Source of the DNA: Nyssa sinensis
Lineage: Eukaryota; Streptophyta; Magnoliopsida; Cornales; Nyssaceae
Assembly: GCA_008638375.1 (NCBI GenBank)
Contig: CM018050.1
Span: forward strand, 29,727,723 to 29,791,722
Length of the DNA stretch: 64,000 nt
Direction of reading: 5' to 3'
Shown here: positions 19,829-31,890 of the stretch, in pieces
Position numbering within the stretch: the first letter of the stretch is position 1
Layout of the letters: each line of letters starts with the position of its first letter
Notes under the pieces: generated by a model
Seen by the model: the letters and a program-made list of their open reading frames with translations, nothing else
Told to the model about the DNA's origin: nothing
Database searches by the model: none
Translations under genes and position numbers: made by a program

Positions 19829-20220
19829 ACCATGAAATGTAGGGAGAAACTATATCAGCCCCGTTTTAACATCAATTTGACGCATATTGGGTGGAAACAT
19901 GATGCATGATGGTGTGGCTGTGCATGTAGGATCGAGGTAATCCTGAAGGGTCCTAGTGGGTTGATCCTCGTGTTCACTCATATTTTCAGAATTATCAAAC
20001 AAAAAAATTAGAAAAATTAAACTCTAAATCTGATTCTAACACAGGCCTACAAGAAAATCGACCTAATGCGTCCCTATACCTATTATGCATGCAAGATGAC
20101 AATAAAAATAAAATAAATAAATAAAATAAAATAATAATGCAGCAAATAAAAAGAAGAGAACGAAGTTACCGCCTTTACAAACTGCTAAAAAGAAAAACTA
20201 TCTACTGATTCTTCTACCGT

Positions 20221-20239
20221 CTCCCCGGCATCGGCACCA
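20221..20239 (-). promoter_or_regulatory. Primer-binding site of the inverted Athila fragment
   Basis: Plus-strand ctccccggcatcggcacca, which on the element strand reads as a variant of the tggcgccgttgccgggg site typical of Athila elements. It has two or three substitutions relative to that site. Confidence 0.65.
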
Positions 20240-20294
20240 AAATTTAATTACGCCTAAAGAATAATGTGGTAGTTATAGTGTAGCTTTGGGGTGT

Positions 20295-21225
20295 CGATTC
20301 CATAGGAGGTGAGACCTATTAGTGGGGAAATTCAAGGGTCAAGAAGGGCTGTTTTAAAAAGAAGAAAAGAAAGGAAGAGGAGTTCGGATGGCAGAAGCCA
20401 AAAGCTGTGTGGCACAGGGAAAAATACAGAGAAGAGGAGAAGGCTGCAACGCAGCTTATTCATGGCGCGATTCTTCTCCATGAAATTTATGTTATCCGTC
20501 CTATGTATAGATAACTAAATTTTCAAGTACGGTTAAGGATGAACTTGCACTATAGATGGTTATTTTTAATTTATTTTTGATTCATGTACGTGATGTTTAT
20601 TTATTAAATTCTTTGGTTATCATTCTCAATTTATTGTTGGATTTTATTTTCCGAATAATTAAAGGGTTCAGCCTGTTTATAGATTCAGTCATGCTTTTTC
20701 TATTGAATGGATTAATATTTTGATTATTTTTGGAATAATTGATTATTTATATTGATTTAATTCTTTGCTGCAATATTGCTCGTTGGGTATATTGTCGTCG
20801 TTGGGTTCTTTCAATGTGGATAAAAATTTATGGGATTTAAAGGTGACAAATGATTTTTCAAAGGGATACATTTGGTTTAATTTTGGTTCATAATTTTATA
20901 TCTTCCGATTGAGATTTTTGGAATTAAAATCTCAATTGAGTTATCAGTGAATTAAAAATAATTAAAATACCGGATATGTACAAGGGATTTCCAAAGCTCT
21001 ACTGTTTGTTAATTTGAGTATTTTCTTCCATTATTCACTTTGTTTAAATTTTAATTTGCATTTTTAAATCAATTTTTATATTTTTATTTTCTCGTGAAGC
21101 GTTTAATATTTTTTTTTAGTTTCAGAAATTCTGTCTATTATTCTTTTAAATTTGTCTCTTTTTAGAATCGACACTCCAAAGCTACACTACAACTACCGCG
21201 TTATTCTTTGGGCATAATTAAATTT
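20295..21225 (+). repeat. Athila-like 5' LTR (5' end missing)
   Basis: LTR-derived sequence immediately upstream of the plus-strand primer-binding site. Its start is not the TGTGATGAATGCG seen at the 3' LTR (31328), so its 5' portion is lost or replaced at the junction with the inverted fragment. Contains a 69-codon ORF (20309-20518) without homology. Confidence 0.6.
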
Positions 21226-21243
21226 TGGCGCCGTTGCTGGGGA
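21226..21243 (+). promoter_or_regulatory. Athila-like primer-binding site
   Basis: tggcgccgttgctgggga, the characteristic primer-binding site of Athila-type Gypsy elements, one base from the usual form. Confidence 0.85.
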
Positions 21244-21450
21244 AACGGTAGAAGAATCAGTAGATAGTTTTTCTTTTAAGCAGTTTGTAAAGGCGGTAAC
21301 TTTGTTCCCTTCTTTTTACTTGCTACATTATTATTTTATTTCATTTTATTATTATTATTATTATTTATTTCTTTTTCTTTTTCTTTTTAATTGTCATTTT
21401 GCATGCATAATAGGTATAGGGACGCATTAGGTTGATTTGCTTGTAGGCCT

Positions 21451-22980
21451 GTGTTAGAGTCAGATTTAGAGTCTAATTTTTTTAGTTTTTCTAATTTTTT
21501 GTTTGATAATTCTAAAAATATGAGTGAACACGGGGATCAACTCACTAGGACACTTCATGATTACCTCCACCCTACACGCACAACCACACCATCATGCATC
21601 ATGTTTCCACCCAATACGCGTCAAATTGATGTTAAAACGAGGGTGATACAGTTACTCCCTACATTTCATGGTTTGGAAAATGAAAATCCATATGTGCATA
21701 TTAGGGAGTTTGAAGAGGTAGTTGCGACTTTCCATAGTCAAAATGCAACACAAGACATCGTGAGACTTAAGTTCTTTCCTTTCTCTTTGAAGGATCGAGC
21801 TAAGAGTTGGCTATACTCACTGAGACTACGGTCGATTGGATCGTGGAATGAGATGACTTAGATTTTCTTTACTAAATACTTTCCCCAACACAAGACCAAT
21901 GCTTTAAAAAGACAGATTTTCACCTTTGCACAAAAGGACAGTGAGACTTTGTATCAGTCTTGGGAGAGATTTAAGGAGTTACGGAGTATGTGCCCTCACC
22001 ATAGGTATGAGAGTTGGCGTCTAGTAAGTTATTTTGATGAGGGACTTACACCTAGAAAGCGCCAATTTGTAGAGATGATGTGTAATGGTGAGTTTTTATA
22101 GAAAAATCCTGATAAGGCCATAGACTACCTTAACGAGCTTACTGAAAAAGCTCACGCTTGGACAGGACCTAGTGCTCTTGAGAGCACAAATAGGTCACAA
22201 CCTACAGGGAACCAAAATAGTGGGGGAATTTACCATCTTAGGGAGGAGGATAACTTGAAAGCTAAGGTTAAGATACTCACTAGGGAGTTAGAGGTGTTAA
22301 AGGCTAGAGACTTAAAGCCAACACACTTGGCTAATCATACAGACTCTTTTAGATTATGTTCTGTGTGTGGCGGGGTAGATCACCTCGCCCAAGAGTATCC
22401 AACATTAGCTGAGCTGAGAGGGATGTATGAGGACCAATATAATACCGTAAGAATCTACAAGAAACCTTTCACACCCTTCTCTGAGACTTACAATCCAGGG
22501 TGGTGCAATCACCCCAATTTTAGCTAGAAGTCTGAAAACTAGCCACCTGCACCACCACCTGCACAGCCTCCTAGATCATACCCTGCACCATATCATGCAT
22601 CTTCATCTTCTAGGAATTCTTTAGAAAAAACTTTGCATGCATTTATTGAAGCATAGGGTAAAACTAACCAAAAGTTTGAATCTTTGATTACCCAGGTTGT
22701 GGAAGAAAACAAGGAGATAAAGAGCCAAGTGTCCAAATTGATGAGCTCTTTGAGTGTGAATGAGCGAGGCAGATTCCCTTCCCAAGCTCAATCCACACCC
22801 CATGGTCAACACATGGCGCAAGAGAATTTGAAGGATGCAAATGCCATTGTGACTCGAAGTGGTAAGTCCTTACACATCCCAACAATGGACAAATCAAAGG
22901 ATGTAGAAAAGGATCAAGATGGTAGCAATGCTGAGCTGCTCAAGGAACCAGAGGTGACAAAGAGTTATGTTAATGTACCA
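21451..22980 (+). pseudogene. Athila-like gag
   Basis: Gag of the plus-strand element, from about codon 1 near 21451. It shows the conserved FHGLENENPYVHIREFE segment (21665-21715), the capsid-like region to about 22130, a predicted coiled stretch and a zinc knuckle at about 22359-22400 that reads CSVCGGVDHLAQEY, so the last cysteine of CCHC is lost. Stops lie at 21859, 22099, 22525, 22540 and 22654. The frame continues beyond the solo LTR at 25851. Confidence 0.85.
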
Positions 22981-23381
22981 TGTAAGGACCTGAATTTTTT
23001 ATTTTTTTATTTTTATTTTTATTTTTTATTTTTTTGAAATGAAATTTTTTTTTTTTATTATTATTAAAGAAGAGAAATATTAAATGTGTGAGTGGGATAT
23101 GTGATGATTTATTTATTAAAGTGGGGAAATATTAAATGTGTGAGTGATTATATATATATGTATGTATAAATTAAATGTATATATATGTATATATATATTA
23201 AAGGAATAAAATATGAAAATGTTAAAAAAATGAAAAGTGGAAAAGTTGAATAGCATGTGAATGTGTGTGAGTGTGTCGGTTGGTGTGTGTGTGTGTGTCT
23301 TGTATATATATGTGTATATGTATATATATGTATATAATAATGCATAGTGAAAAACAAAAGAAAAAGTAGAAATCATGAGAT

Positions 23382-23418
<37 letters not shown>

Positions 23419-25845
23419 AATGATAGGGAGAGAGAGTGGACTTTATATGTGAAATTGTGTGTGTCGGTTGGAGAAAAAGAAAAAGAGAAAGAAAGGCAGA
23501 GGAGATAAGAAGGGGAAATAGAGGCTAAGAAGCAGAGACAAGGCAAAGAGGAGACACCATTGTTGAGGTAAACACCTCAACCCATTTACTTTCTCTCTCT
23601 AGCAAATCTCACCCATACATAATCTGTTTTGTGATGTATTAATTAGATTTAAATTCTTGAGTCTTATGGCATGTGGAAAATGGAAAAGGATGCAAAAGAA
23701 ACCAACTGAAATAGTTGAGAGATGAGAGAGAAAAGTGGGTCACAAGCTACGGCCATGGGGGATTGGTTTAATATTTCATGTGTTAAATTAGATGTGAGTG
23801 ATAGGAAAGTAACCCCCTAAAGTGTAGAAATCATTTGGAGTTGGAATCAACCAAAACCAACGAAGGAAAATGGAGAAAAATGAGTTGGCCGGAGAGTTGA
23901 CCGAGGGTTTGACCCTCTATTTCGAGAAGATGGGGAAAGTTTTAAGGGAAATGGAGGTTGGGGATGAGATCTACATGAAAAGGGGGAGAGAATCACGTTT
24001 TTAAAAGTTGAAAATGTCGCTGGAGATCGGTCGCCGGCGCCGGAGAAGGCGCCGGAAACCCACTGTTGCCCTACCGAAAAATCGGGGAAGAAGGTGGGGT
24101 GACCGGGTTGGGTCCCGGGTCGGGTCCGGGTCGGTTCGGGCGGGCGCGGGTCGCCCCTGCCACGTGTCAGCCCATTGTTTTAAATTAAAGTGGAATTTGA
24201 ACCTTTTGGAATTTGAACCTTTTGAATTTGAACCTTAACCTTGAACTTTCGGAAATTACAAATTTACCCCCCAACTGTTAGAAATTACACTTTGACCCAC
24301 CTGATTAAATTATTAATAAAATATTAATTAAATTAATTAATTAATTATTTAATTTAATTAATTTAATTAATTAAATATTCAAAAAACATCACGGAATCCA
24401 AATGGGACAAGTCATTAGTGTATTTTGACTATCTCGACCATTCCGAGACCAATGGTGAGGTCCGTTTTACGAGACGGGGTTCCAAAAAATAAAAGACCCG
24501 TAGTAACCCTTAAAATTACCAAAATGCCCCTAACTTGAAACACTGTCAGACAAACTCCGAATTAGGTAAACAAATAGTGAAATTTTATTATCTCGAACAT
24601 TCCGGACTCAACCGTGGAGTCCGATTTATGAAAAGAGGTCGCGAAATGTAAGGACACGTGTAAAGTGCAAAATGACTGTTTTGCCCTTTTGAACCCCGGT
24701 GTCCGAATTGAGTTCTACGAGAACCTAGACTTACTTTCTTAAACGTTCTAGAACCAATGGTAGAGTTTAATTCAGCAGAATGGAAACTTATGAATTAAAG
24801 ACATAAAATTTGATGAATAGCATAAATTCAAATAACAATAGACTGAGTTGTAATTTCTACTCTTAGGGACACTGATAGGACAAGAGGAGGCGATCTGATC
24901 TTCTGCATTTTCATCCGCCGGTTCAGTTACATATAGTGCACGATCTTCTAGGGTTGATACCAACCCATCAGGTATGGTGTTTTGCTAGTGTTAGAAATGA
25001 AGTTAAGTTAGGAATATTTGTGAATGACTGGAATGCTGTATGTGTTTATCTGTAATGTGTTTACCTGTTTATTTGGAATTGGTTGTTCACATGTTATGTG
25101 TTACTTGTAAGTTAATAAAGTGAAGAACATGAATCGTGATGTACGAACATATGAGATATGCATGTATATGGAACTGACTGGTGATTTGTTTCTTATTGTC
25201 CGAGCATGTTATATTATTGAGATCCATGTTCATTGAGATTGCATTGGCATATTGGCATGTGATGAATTCTTTGAGAACATGGCGTGGGTAAGCACGTGGT
25301 GCTTTGCATTATGAGGGTGTAGATCCTGTGGTGAAAAACCCAAAATTGGCCATTGCATTGGTACTTCGAGCCATCGGGGAGTACCCGTAAATGAGACATG
25401 GGTGTGGCATAGAGTTGTGCATGGGTGCGTCATGCATACCATTCATATATTACTGTAATACTTTGAATGGCATTTAGATATAAATGTACACTTTGCACAT
25501 GCCACGCCTTAGCTTTATTTCTGGCATTAGCATCTCATCATACCAGCAGTTGAGCTGACCCATTCGTGGGCAACATTTTTCAGATGAGGATCCTCCAGCC
25601 ACTAGAGACTCTCTGATGCCCTAATAGGGTGAAGCCTGTGATGTATTTGTGATTCATGAAACTTGTATTTTGTTATGTAAGGGCTTAAGCCCGAACGACT
25701 GATGAATAATGTATTCGATGTTATTTTATGTATGGGTGAGGATGAACACATGTTTAGTGAATTTAATTACTTTTGTCCTTTTATTTAATTTACTTTCTGT
25801 CTCGTTACTCGCGTCCCGGGTTCGTCGGGAATTCGGGGCGTGACA
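22981..25845 (+). mobile_element. Solo LTR (family X), copy 1
   Basis: A 2865-bp segment beginning tgtaaggacctg and ending ggggcgtgaca, with no gag or pol. Identical 5-bp TSDs tacca flank it (22976-22980, 25846-25850), and excision restores the gag reading frame across the site. A second copy in reverse orientation is at 44471-47471. Internal landmarks: TA and TG microsatellites (23145-23415), a CpG-rich block (24020-24170) and a gagctgacccattcgtggg segment followed by cag at about 25550-25583, reminiscent of the R-U5 part of large Tekay-type chromovirus LTRs. The lineage is inferred only. Confidence 0.88.
23145..23415. repeat. TA/TG microsatellite cluster
   Basis: Runs of (ta)n, (tg)n and mixed tatatgta words inside the solo LTR, including an uninterrupted (ta)n at 23385-23414. 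ORFs here on the minus strand (Tyr/Ile/Thr/His only) are artefacts of the repeat. Confidence 0.9.
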
Positions 25846-25850
25846 TACCA

Positions 25851-26519
25851 TTCCCTCAAGCTTTAAAATCAACCAAGTGCACTTTAGATCCTAACAATGA
25901 AATCTTAGAGAATCTCAGGCAAGTAAAAATCAATCTTCCTCTTTTGCAAATAATTAAACAAGTTCCTACTTATGCAAAAGTTTTTAAAGATTTGTGCATA
26001 GTTAAGAGGAAGCATCATGTGAAGAAGACAGCATTCCTGATAGAGCAAGTTAGTGCTCTAATTGAGCAGAGGATTCCTCCCAAGTACAAGGATCGTGGTT
26101 GTCTAACCATTGCCTGCAGCATTGGAAATCATGAGTTTGGGCAAGCTTTGCTTGATTTAGGAGCTAATGTGAATTTAATGCCTTATTTTATTTATTTGCA
26201 GACGGGGTTGAGAGAGATCAAACCAACTTCTATGGTATTGCAATTGGCTAGCCGTTCAGTCAGAGCGCCATGGGGTGTGGTAGAGGATGTTCTGATTCAA
26301 GTTGATAAATTTTATGATTTCATAATCCTTGACACTAACTCTGTTGTTGATTCTACCTCAAAAATTCCTTTGATTTTAGGTAGGCCTTTCCCTGTCACTG
26401 CTAATGCTCTTATTAATTGCAGGAATGGGCTCATGAAGCTGTCTTTTGGGAACATGACTCTCGAGGTGAATATCTTTCATGTTGCAAAACAGCTAAAAGA
26501 GGAGGACGAGTGCCACTAG
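25851..26519 (+). pseudogene. Athila-like gag C-terminus and protease
   Basis: Continues the gag-pol frame right of the solo LTR. A retroviral-type aspartic protease is visible with the DLGANVNLMP active-site block at about 26155-26185 (Asp-Leu-Gly in place of the usual Asp-Thr/Ser-Gly, as in other Athila elements) and the ILGRPF segment at about 26375. A stop at 26517 ends the frame and the next part resumes at 26526. Confidence 0.82.
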
Positions 26520-26525
26520 ACGTAC

Positions 26526-28340
26526 ATGATTGATTCATTCATGGACAGGGGAGTTCCTCCAACTTATGATTCTGATCCCCTTGAGCATTTTCTTGTTAAT
26601 TCTAAGTTTGATTATATTACTGATCCATCTGATGTGGTTGATATTTGTGCTATTTTTGACAGAACTCAGGATTATGGAACATGGGCTTGGCAACCAAAGT
26701 TTGAGGAGTTGCCTACAAAAAGGGAAGAGCAGATTCCTTCAAGTGTGGAAGCACCCAAAGTTGAATTGAAGCCCTTGCCTAAGGGTTTAAAGCATACTTT
26801 CCTTGGTCCAAGTGATACTTTTCCTGTTATTATCCCATCTGAATTGTCTGAGTCCCAAGGTGAGAAATTAATTCAGACCATAAGTAGGCATAGGTCGGCC
26901 ATAAGTTGGAGCATTGCTGATATAAAAGGTGTTAGTCCCTTAGTTTGTTCTCATAAAATCAATTTGGAGGAAGGAACTAGCCCTCCTAGAGACCCCCAGC
27001 GTAGGCTTAATCCTACTATGAAAGAAGTGGTGAAAAATAAAATGTTGAAACTATTAGATACAGTGATCATTTATCCTATTGCTGATAGTAAATAGGTTAG
27101 TCCTACACAGGTTGTCCCTAAAAAGTCAGGTGTTACTGTGGTGAAAAATGACCTAGGAGAGTTAGTCCCTACAAAACTTGTGACTGGATGGCGGATGAGT
27201 ATTGATTATAGAAAATTGAATGCTGCCACCCGAAAAGACCATTTTCCTCTCCCTTTTATTGATCAAATTCTTAAGCGTGTGGCTGGTCATCCTTTTTATT
27301 GTTTCTTGGATGGTTATTCTAGTTATTATCAAATTGAAATTGCCTTAGAAAACTAAGATAAAACCACTTTCACTTGTCCTTTTGGTACTTATGCTTTTCG
27401 TAGAATGCCATTTGGATTGTGTAATGCACCTGTTACTTTTCAACGTTGCATGTTGAGTATTTTTAGTGATATGGTTGAAAATTGCATGGAAGTTTTTATG
27501 GATGACGTGACTGTTTTTGCATCTTCTTTTGATGCATGCTTATTGAATTTAGAGAGAGTGTTGACTCGTTGTGAGGAGAAGAACTTGGTTTTGAATTGAG
27601 AAAAATGTCATTTTATCGTACCTTCAGGTATTGTCTTAGGGCATATTATTTCTTCTAAGGGGATAGAGGTTGATCAATCTAAGATTGAATTAATCTCTAA
27701 ATTGCCTACACCTAGGACAGTCAAGGATGTGAGATATTTTCTTGGTCATGCGGGCTTTTATATGAGGTTCATACAAAATTTTTCCAGCATATCTAGACCA
27801 CTATGTGACCTCCTAGCTAAAGATGCCCCATTTGAGTGGACATAAGCGTGTCAAGAGGCCTTTAAAACGTTAATTGGCAAGCTTACCTCAGCACCCATAA
27901 TGCAGCCACCTGATTGGACTTTGCTTTTTGAGATTATATGTGATGCCAGTGATTATGCTGTAGGTGCTGTTCTTGGATAGCGAAGGGAGAGGAAGCCCTT
28001 TGTCATTTACTATGCTAGTAGAATTTTAAATAGTGCCCAGATGAATTACTCTACTACTGAAAAAGAGTTGCTAGCTGTAGTATTTGCTTTGGACAAGTTT
28101 CGTGCTTATTTAATTGGTTCTCCTATTCTTATTTTCACAGATCATGTAGCCCTTAAGTACGTTCTGACAAAGAAGGATGCTAAGGCGCGACTAATACGAT
28201 GGATTTTACTTTTGCAGGAATTTGACATCACCATCAAAGACAAGAAAGGAGTGGAGAACGTCGTGGCTGACCATCTCTCGAGACTCACACTTGAGGACAC
28301 TTCTGACCACCTGTTAAACAAGATGATTTTTCCGATGAGC
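26526..28340 (+). pseudogene. Athila-like reverse transcriptase and RNase H
   Basis: Ty3/Gypsy reverse transcriptase: the WRMSIDYRKLN block at about 27190, YYQIEI at about 27325, the MPFGLCNAP block at about 27405 and the catalytic FMDD at about 27495. RNase H follows, with the [16 protein letters not shown] segment (28050-28110) and ADHLSRL at about 28267. Stops at 27093, 27354, 27597, 27844 and 27978 break the frame. Confidence 0.85.
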
Positions 28341-28381
28341 ATTTACTTTCTATTACTTCTTTACCATGATTTGCTCATATT

Positions 28382-29613
28382 ATGAATTATTTGGTTGCAG
28401 GTGAGATACCAGTGGATTGGAGCGCCCAAAATAAAAAGAAGTTCATGACTGAGGTACGTAATTTCTATTGGGATGACCATTTTCTCTTCAAATACTACCC
28501 TGACCAAATTTTAAGGCGTTGCATTCCTGATGAAGAGATTACTAGTGTTTTAGAATTTTGTCACACCCAAGCTTGTGGGGGCCACTTTTCAATGAAGAAA
28601 ACCGCTGCAAAAATTCTGCAGTGTGGATTTTATTGGCCTACCTTGTTTAAAGATGCTAACATCTATTGTCACTTATGTGAACAATATCAAAAGTTAGGAG
28701 TTATGACCCGTCGTAATATGATGCCCTTAAACCCAATTTTAGTGATTGAAATTTTTGATTGTTGGGGCATTGATTTTATGGGACCGTTTCCTCCTTCCTT
28801 TGGATATCTATATATTATTGTGGCAGTAGATTATGTATCAAAATGGGTAGAGGCAACAACTTGCAAGAATAATGATAATAAGACGATGATTAAATTTCTA
28901 AAAGAGAATGTGTTGTCTCGATTTGGTACACCATGTGCTATCATTAGTGACCGAGGCACACATTTTTGTAACCATTCTTTTGAGGCCTTGATGAAAAAAT
29001 ATGGGGTGGTACATAAAATCTCTACTGCTTATCATCCCCAGACCAGTGGACAGGTAGAACTTGCAAATAAGGAAATTAAGCAAATTTAAAAAAAAACAGT
29101 CAACCCGGATCGTAAAGATTGATCTTTGAGACTAGTTGATGCACTTTGGGCCTACCGTACGGCTTTCAAAACTCCCTTAGGCATGTCACCTTATAGGCTT
29201 GTTTTTGGAAAGCCTTGTCACTTACCTGTGGAGCTCGAGCATCGAGCCTATTGGGTCGTAAAGCATTTCAATTTTGACATAGGAGAAGTTTGACATAGGA
29301 GAAACGGGTAAGCTAAGAAAATTGCAATTGACCGAGTTAAGAGGAATTGAGAAATGATGCTTATGAGAATTCTAGAATCTATAAGGCTAAAATGAAAGCG
29401 TTTCATGATAAAAATATTTTGAGGAAAACATTTAAGCCTAATGATCGAGTATTCTTATATGATTCTAGACTCCATAAACACCCAGGAAAACTCAGGTCTA
29501 GATGGACAAGCCCCTTTATAGTGAAGAATGTTTTTGAAAATGGGGTGGTAGAAATAGAGGATCCCAAGGATAGTCGGATTTTTAAAGTAAATGGTCAGCA
29601 CCTTAAAGTTTAA
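28382..29613 (+). pseudogene. Athila-like integrase and pol C-terminus
   Basis: Integrase with a zinc-binding region (HTQACGGHFS near 28560, CHLCEQYQK near 28670) and catalytic-core blocks WGIDFMGPFP (about 28764) and ISDRGTHFCN (about 28943), followed by the STAYHPQTSGQVE block (about 29021). A stop lies at 29087. The separated frame at 29347-29613 matches the C-terminal domain (GKLRSRWTSPFIV). The remains of the D,D,E triad are visible but the protein cannot be made intact. Confidence 0.85.
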
Positions 29614-31327
29614 TTGATAGGCAAGTTCCGAAAGTGGAAGACATTCCATTTATGGACCCGGTCTATCAACCTTGATCGCGCCATGTAAGTATGTTTTTAT
29701 TTTTATTTTTATTTTGTTTGTTTGTTTTATTTTGTTTTTGTTTTCTTTTATTTTTGTTCTTTTTCTTTTTGTTTGCTGTTGTTTTCTTTATTTTTATTTG
29801 TAGGTTAATTTCATTTTGTCAGTTTAGGCTGCTATCTTTGGTACTTAGCGAGCTTCCCATGTCACACATCAGGTGTATTTTCTCCTTTTTAGCACCCTCC
29901 ATTCAATTTTGATTCTTAAACATTGAAGACAATGTTTCATTTAAGTTGGGGGATGGTGGTTGCAAATTCAACATTTAAAATGTTGTGGCATATTTTCATG
30001 TGTCAAAATTTTTTAAAAAATTTGCATCACATGTGCATCTTTTTCACATGAGTACTCATTCTCATTCATAGCCATTTTTGGGAATTCACCGAATCCGCCA
30101 TAATCATTCTGTTGAGGCATTCACAGAACTTTTAATGCACTTATCCAAACTTGGTGGTAAGATGGTGGTTCAACACATGTAGCTAGAGAACTCTTTTGCT
30201 TAAGTATTCATGTGAGTTTTGGAGAGAATTGAGGGCTTACAAATGCTAGAAATTGTGATAAACGTTCATTAATCTGTTGAATTGGGCACTTCTTTTGAGA
30301 ACATCATTACATGGTTGGTGGTATGATGGCGGATATATGTGGGATATGACGAAGGTCAATTTAGGTTTAACATTTGAGCCTTTCAAGCTAGCCCTTCTCA
30401 TCATAAACCCTTAGTAGCCAACTTTGAGCCAATAAACATATATAATTCTTTTTCATGTACCCACATTATCCATACCTCTCCACATTGGAGTATAGCCTAT
30501 ACATTGATTTTCCTACCCTTTTTGCTTCCAAGTGTGTACTAGGTATGGAATTCGCATTTCTTGTCTTTTGTGTTGAATTGGAAGAAAGCAGAAAAAAGAA
30601 AAGGAAAGAGTACAAGTGCAAAGTGCTCAATTGAGTGAGCATCAAAGTCAATGTGCAAAAAAAAAAAAGTGAAGAAAAAGAAAGAGAAAGAAGAAGAAGA
30701 AGGAGATGTTTTGTTATTCAGTGATTTGGAAAGTTGAAGACTACATCAAGTGAGAAGTTTGGTTTGCTATGATTTTTAATGAAATTCTCTTAGTATGTAC
30801 TTGAAAGTTTTTGAATCCTTTTTATCCTTTTCTTCATATAGCCCCTAACCCAAGCTACATTACAACCCTTTATGTTGATCGTTCTTATCTTAAGTAAGCC
30901 TGTAGAAAGAGTGGTGGAAGTCTCATTTGTTAATGCGCCTATAATAAGATCAATGTTTGTTTGTTACTTGTACATGATTGCTTAATTCTTCATTGAGCGT
31001 GTGCACCTCTTGTCAACACCATAAAGAGAACCCCTACATGAAACACTTCTATACCCGTGAGATATGGAGTTGAACCTTTTGCTTGAGATGTTCTTAATGT
31101 TGCATGTGTCATGGTTTATGATTTGATGGATATGGTTTGGAGCACATACACACTCTGTGAATTGCTATAAGTGGATTGATTGTTATAGGGTTATTGAATT
31201 CTTGAAATGGCTTTGATATGCGAATCTGAAAAGTGTGATTAGATGCTTCTGTGTGTGGTCTTCTTTGGTTTCTTTTGCCTTTTTTGCATAGAAATTGCTA
31301 GAGACTAGCAATGAGCAAGTTGGGGGG
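29614..31327 (+). other. Athila-like 3' non-coding region
   Basis: Between pol and the 3' LTR, where an env-like ORF occurs in some Athila elements. None is recognisable here. A T-rich tract (29690-29810) gives a spurious Phe/Leu ORF. A purine-rich tract agttggggg at about 31318-31327 directly precedes the LTR and is the likely polypurine tract. Confidence 0.6.
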
Positions 31328-31890
31328 TGTGATGAATGCGCGAAAGTGCACTCTAAATACCCTATTATTAGATTAAAATGCTAGAAAGTGAATAGAAATA
31401 TTGAGATATAATTGATATTATTCAATTTAATTTCTATTTACAGTGGGATATATTTGAGCATTATTTTGTAATATTTTTAATCTCAAATTTTACATTATTT
31501 GTTGGCGAGAGATAGTTGGTAATTATGCTTCACACTTAATATTTTTGGAGCTTTATTATTCAGATTATTTATTTAAATTTATTTTGATGGTAACTGCATT
31601 GCACTTAATTGAGCCGACACTCCAAGTCGTCCAGCAAAACAGAAGCAAAAGAAAAAAAAAAGAAACAAGAAAAAGAAAGCAAGGCTGAATGAAGGTGTGG
31701 GGCCCGCGCTGGAGCAAGAGAATAAGAAAGGAAAAAAAAAAGCAAAAGGAGAAAGTTTGGGCGTGGGGCGCTGCTTCAGGCGGTTGATGTGCGTCTTGGT
31801 TGGGCGCGGTGTAAAGAATAGAAAGGTGCTTGGGCTTTGTGTGGAGTGGGCCATGTGGAGGAACAAGAGGAAAGAAAAAAAACATAATCA
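31328..31890 (+). repeat. Athila-like 3' LTR, truncated
   Basis: Starts TGTGATGAATGCGCGAAAG after the purine tract and runs to about 31890, where it is joined directly to gag sequence of another copy. The end of the LTR and everything up to mid-gag of the second element are missing, consistent with a deletion by illegitimate recombination. Confidence 0.65.

Larger units (their letters stand above)
19302..20294 (-). mobile_element. Athila-like 5' fragment, minus strand
   Basis: An inverted copy of the 5' part of the plus-strand Athila-like element at 21174-22205. It carries the last ~50 bp of the LTR (20240-20294), a primer-binding site (20221-20239) and the start of gag, and stops at about 19302 within gag. 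With its plus-strand partner it forms a head-to-head arrangement separated by ~880 bp of non-palindromic LTR sequence. Confidence 0.75.
21226..31890 (+). mobile_element. Degenerate Athila-like Gypsy element, split by a solo LTR
   Basis: Order: primer-binding site, gag (21451-22980), solo LTR insertion (22981-25845), rest of gag and protease (25851-26519), reverse transcriptase (27000-27930), RNase H (27960-28300), integrase (28380-29090), C-terminal pol (29340-29613), a non-coding 3' region (29614-31327), and the beginning of the 3' LTR (31328). Many in-frame stops interrupt it; most are TAG, TAA or TGA at positions expected from C-to-T deamination. The 3' LTR is cut at about 31890. The element is dead. 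Confidence 0.88.

Noticed and set aside
23116..23376. Minus-strand ORFs rich in Tyr, Ile, Thr and His
   Set aside because: They are translations of TA/TG microsatellites in the solo LTR.
29691..29912. Phe/Leu-rich ORF that looks like a membrane peptide
   Set aside because: It is a T-rich tract in the Athila 3' region; no env-like features.
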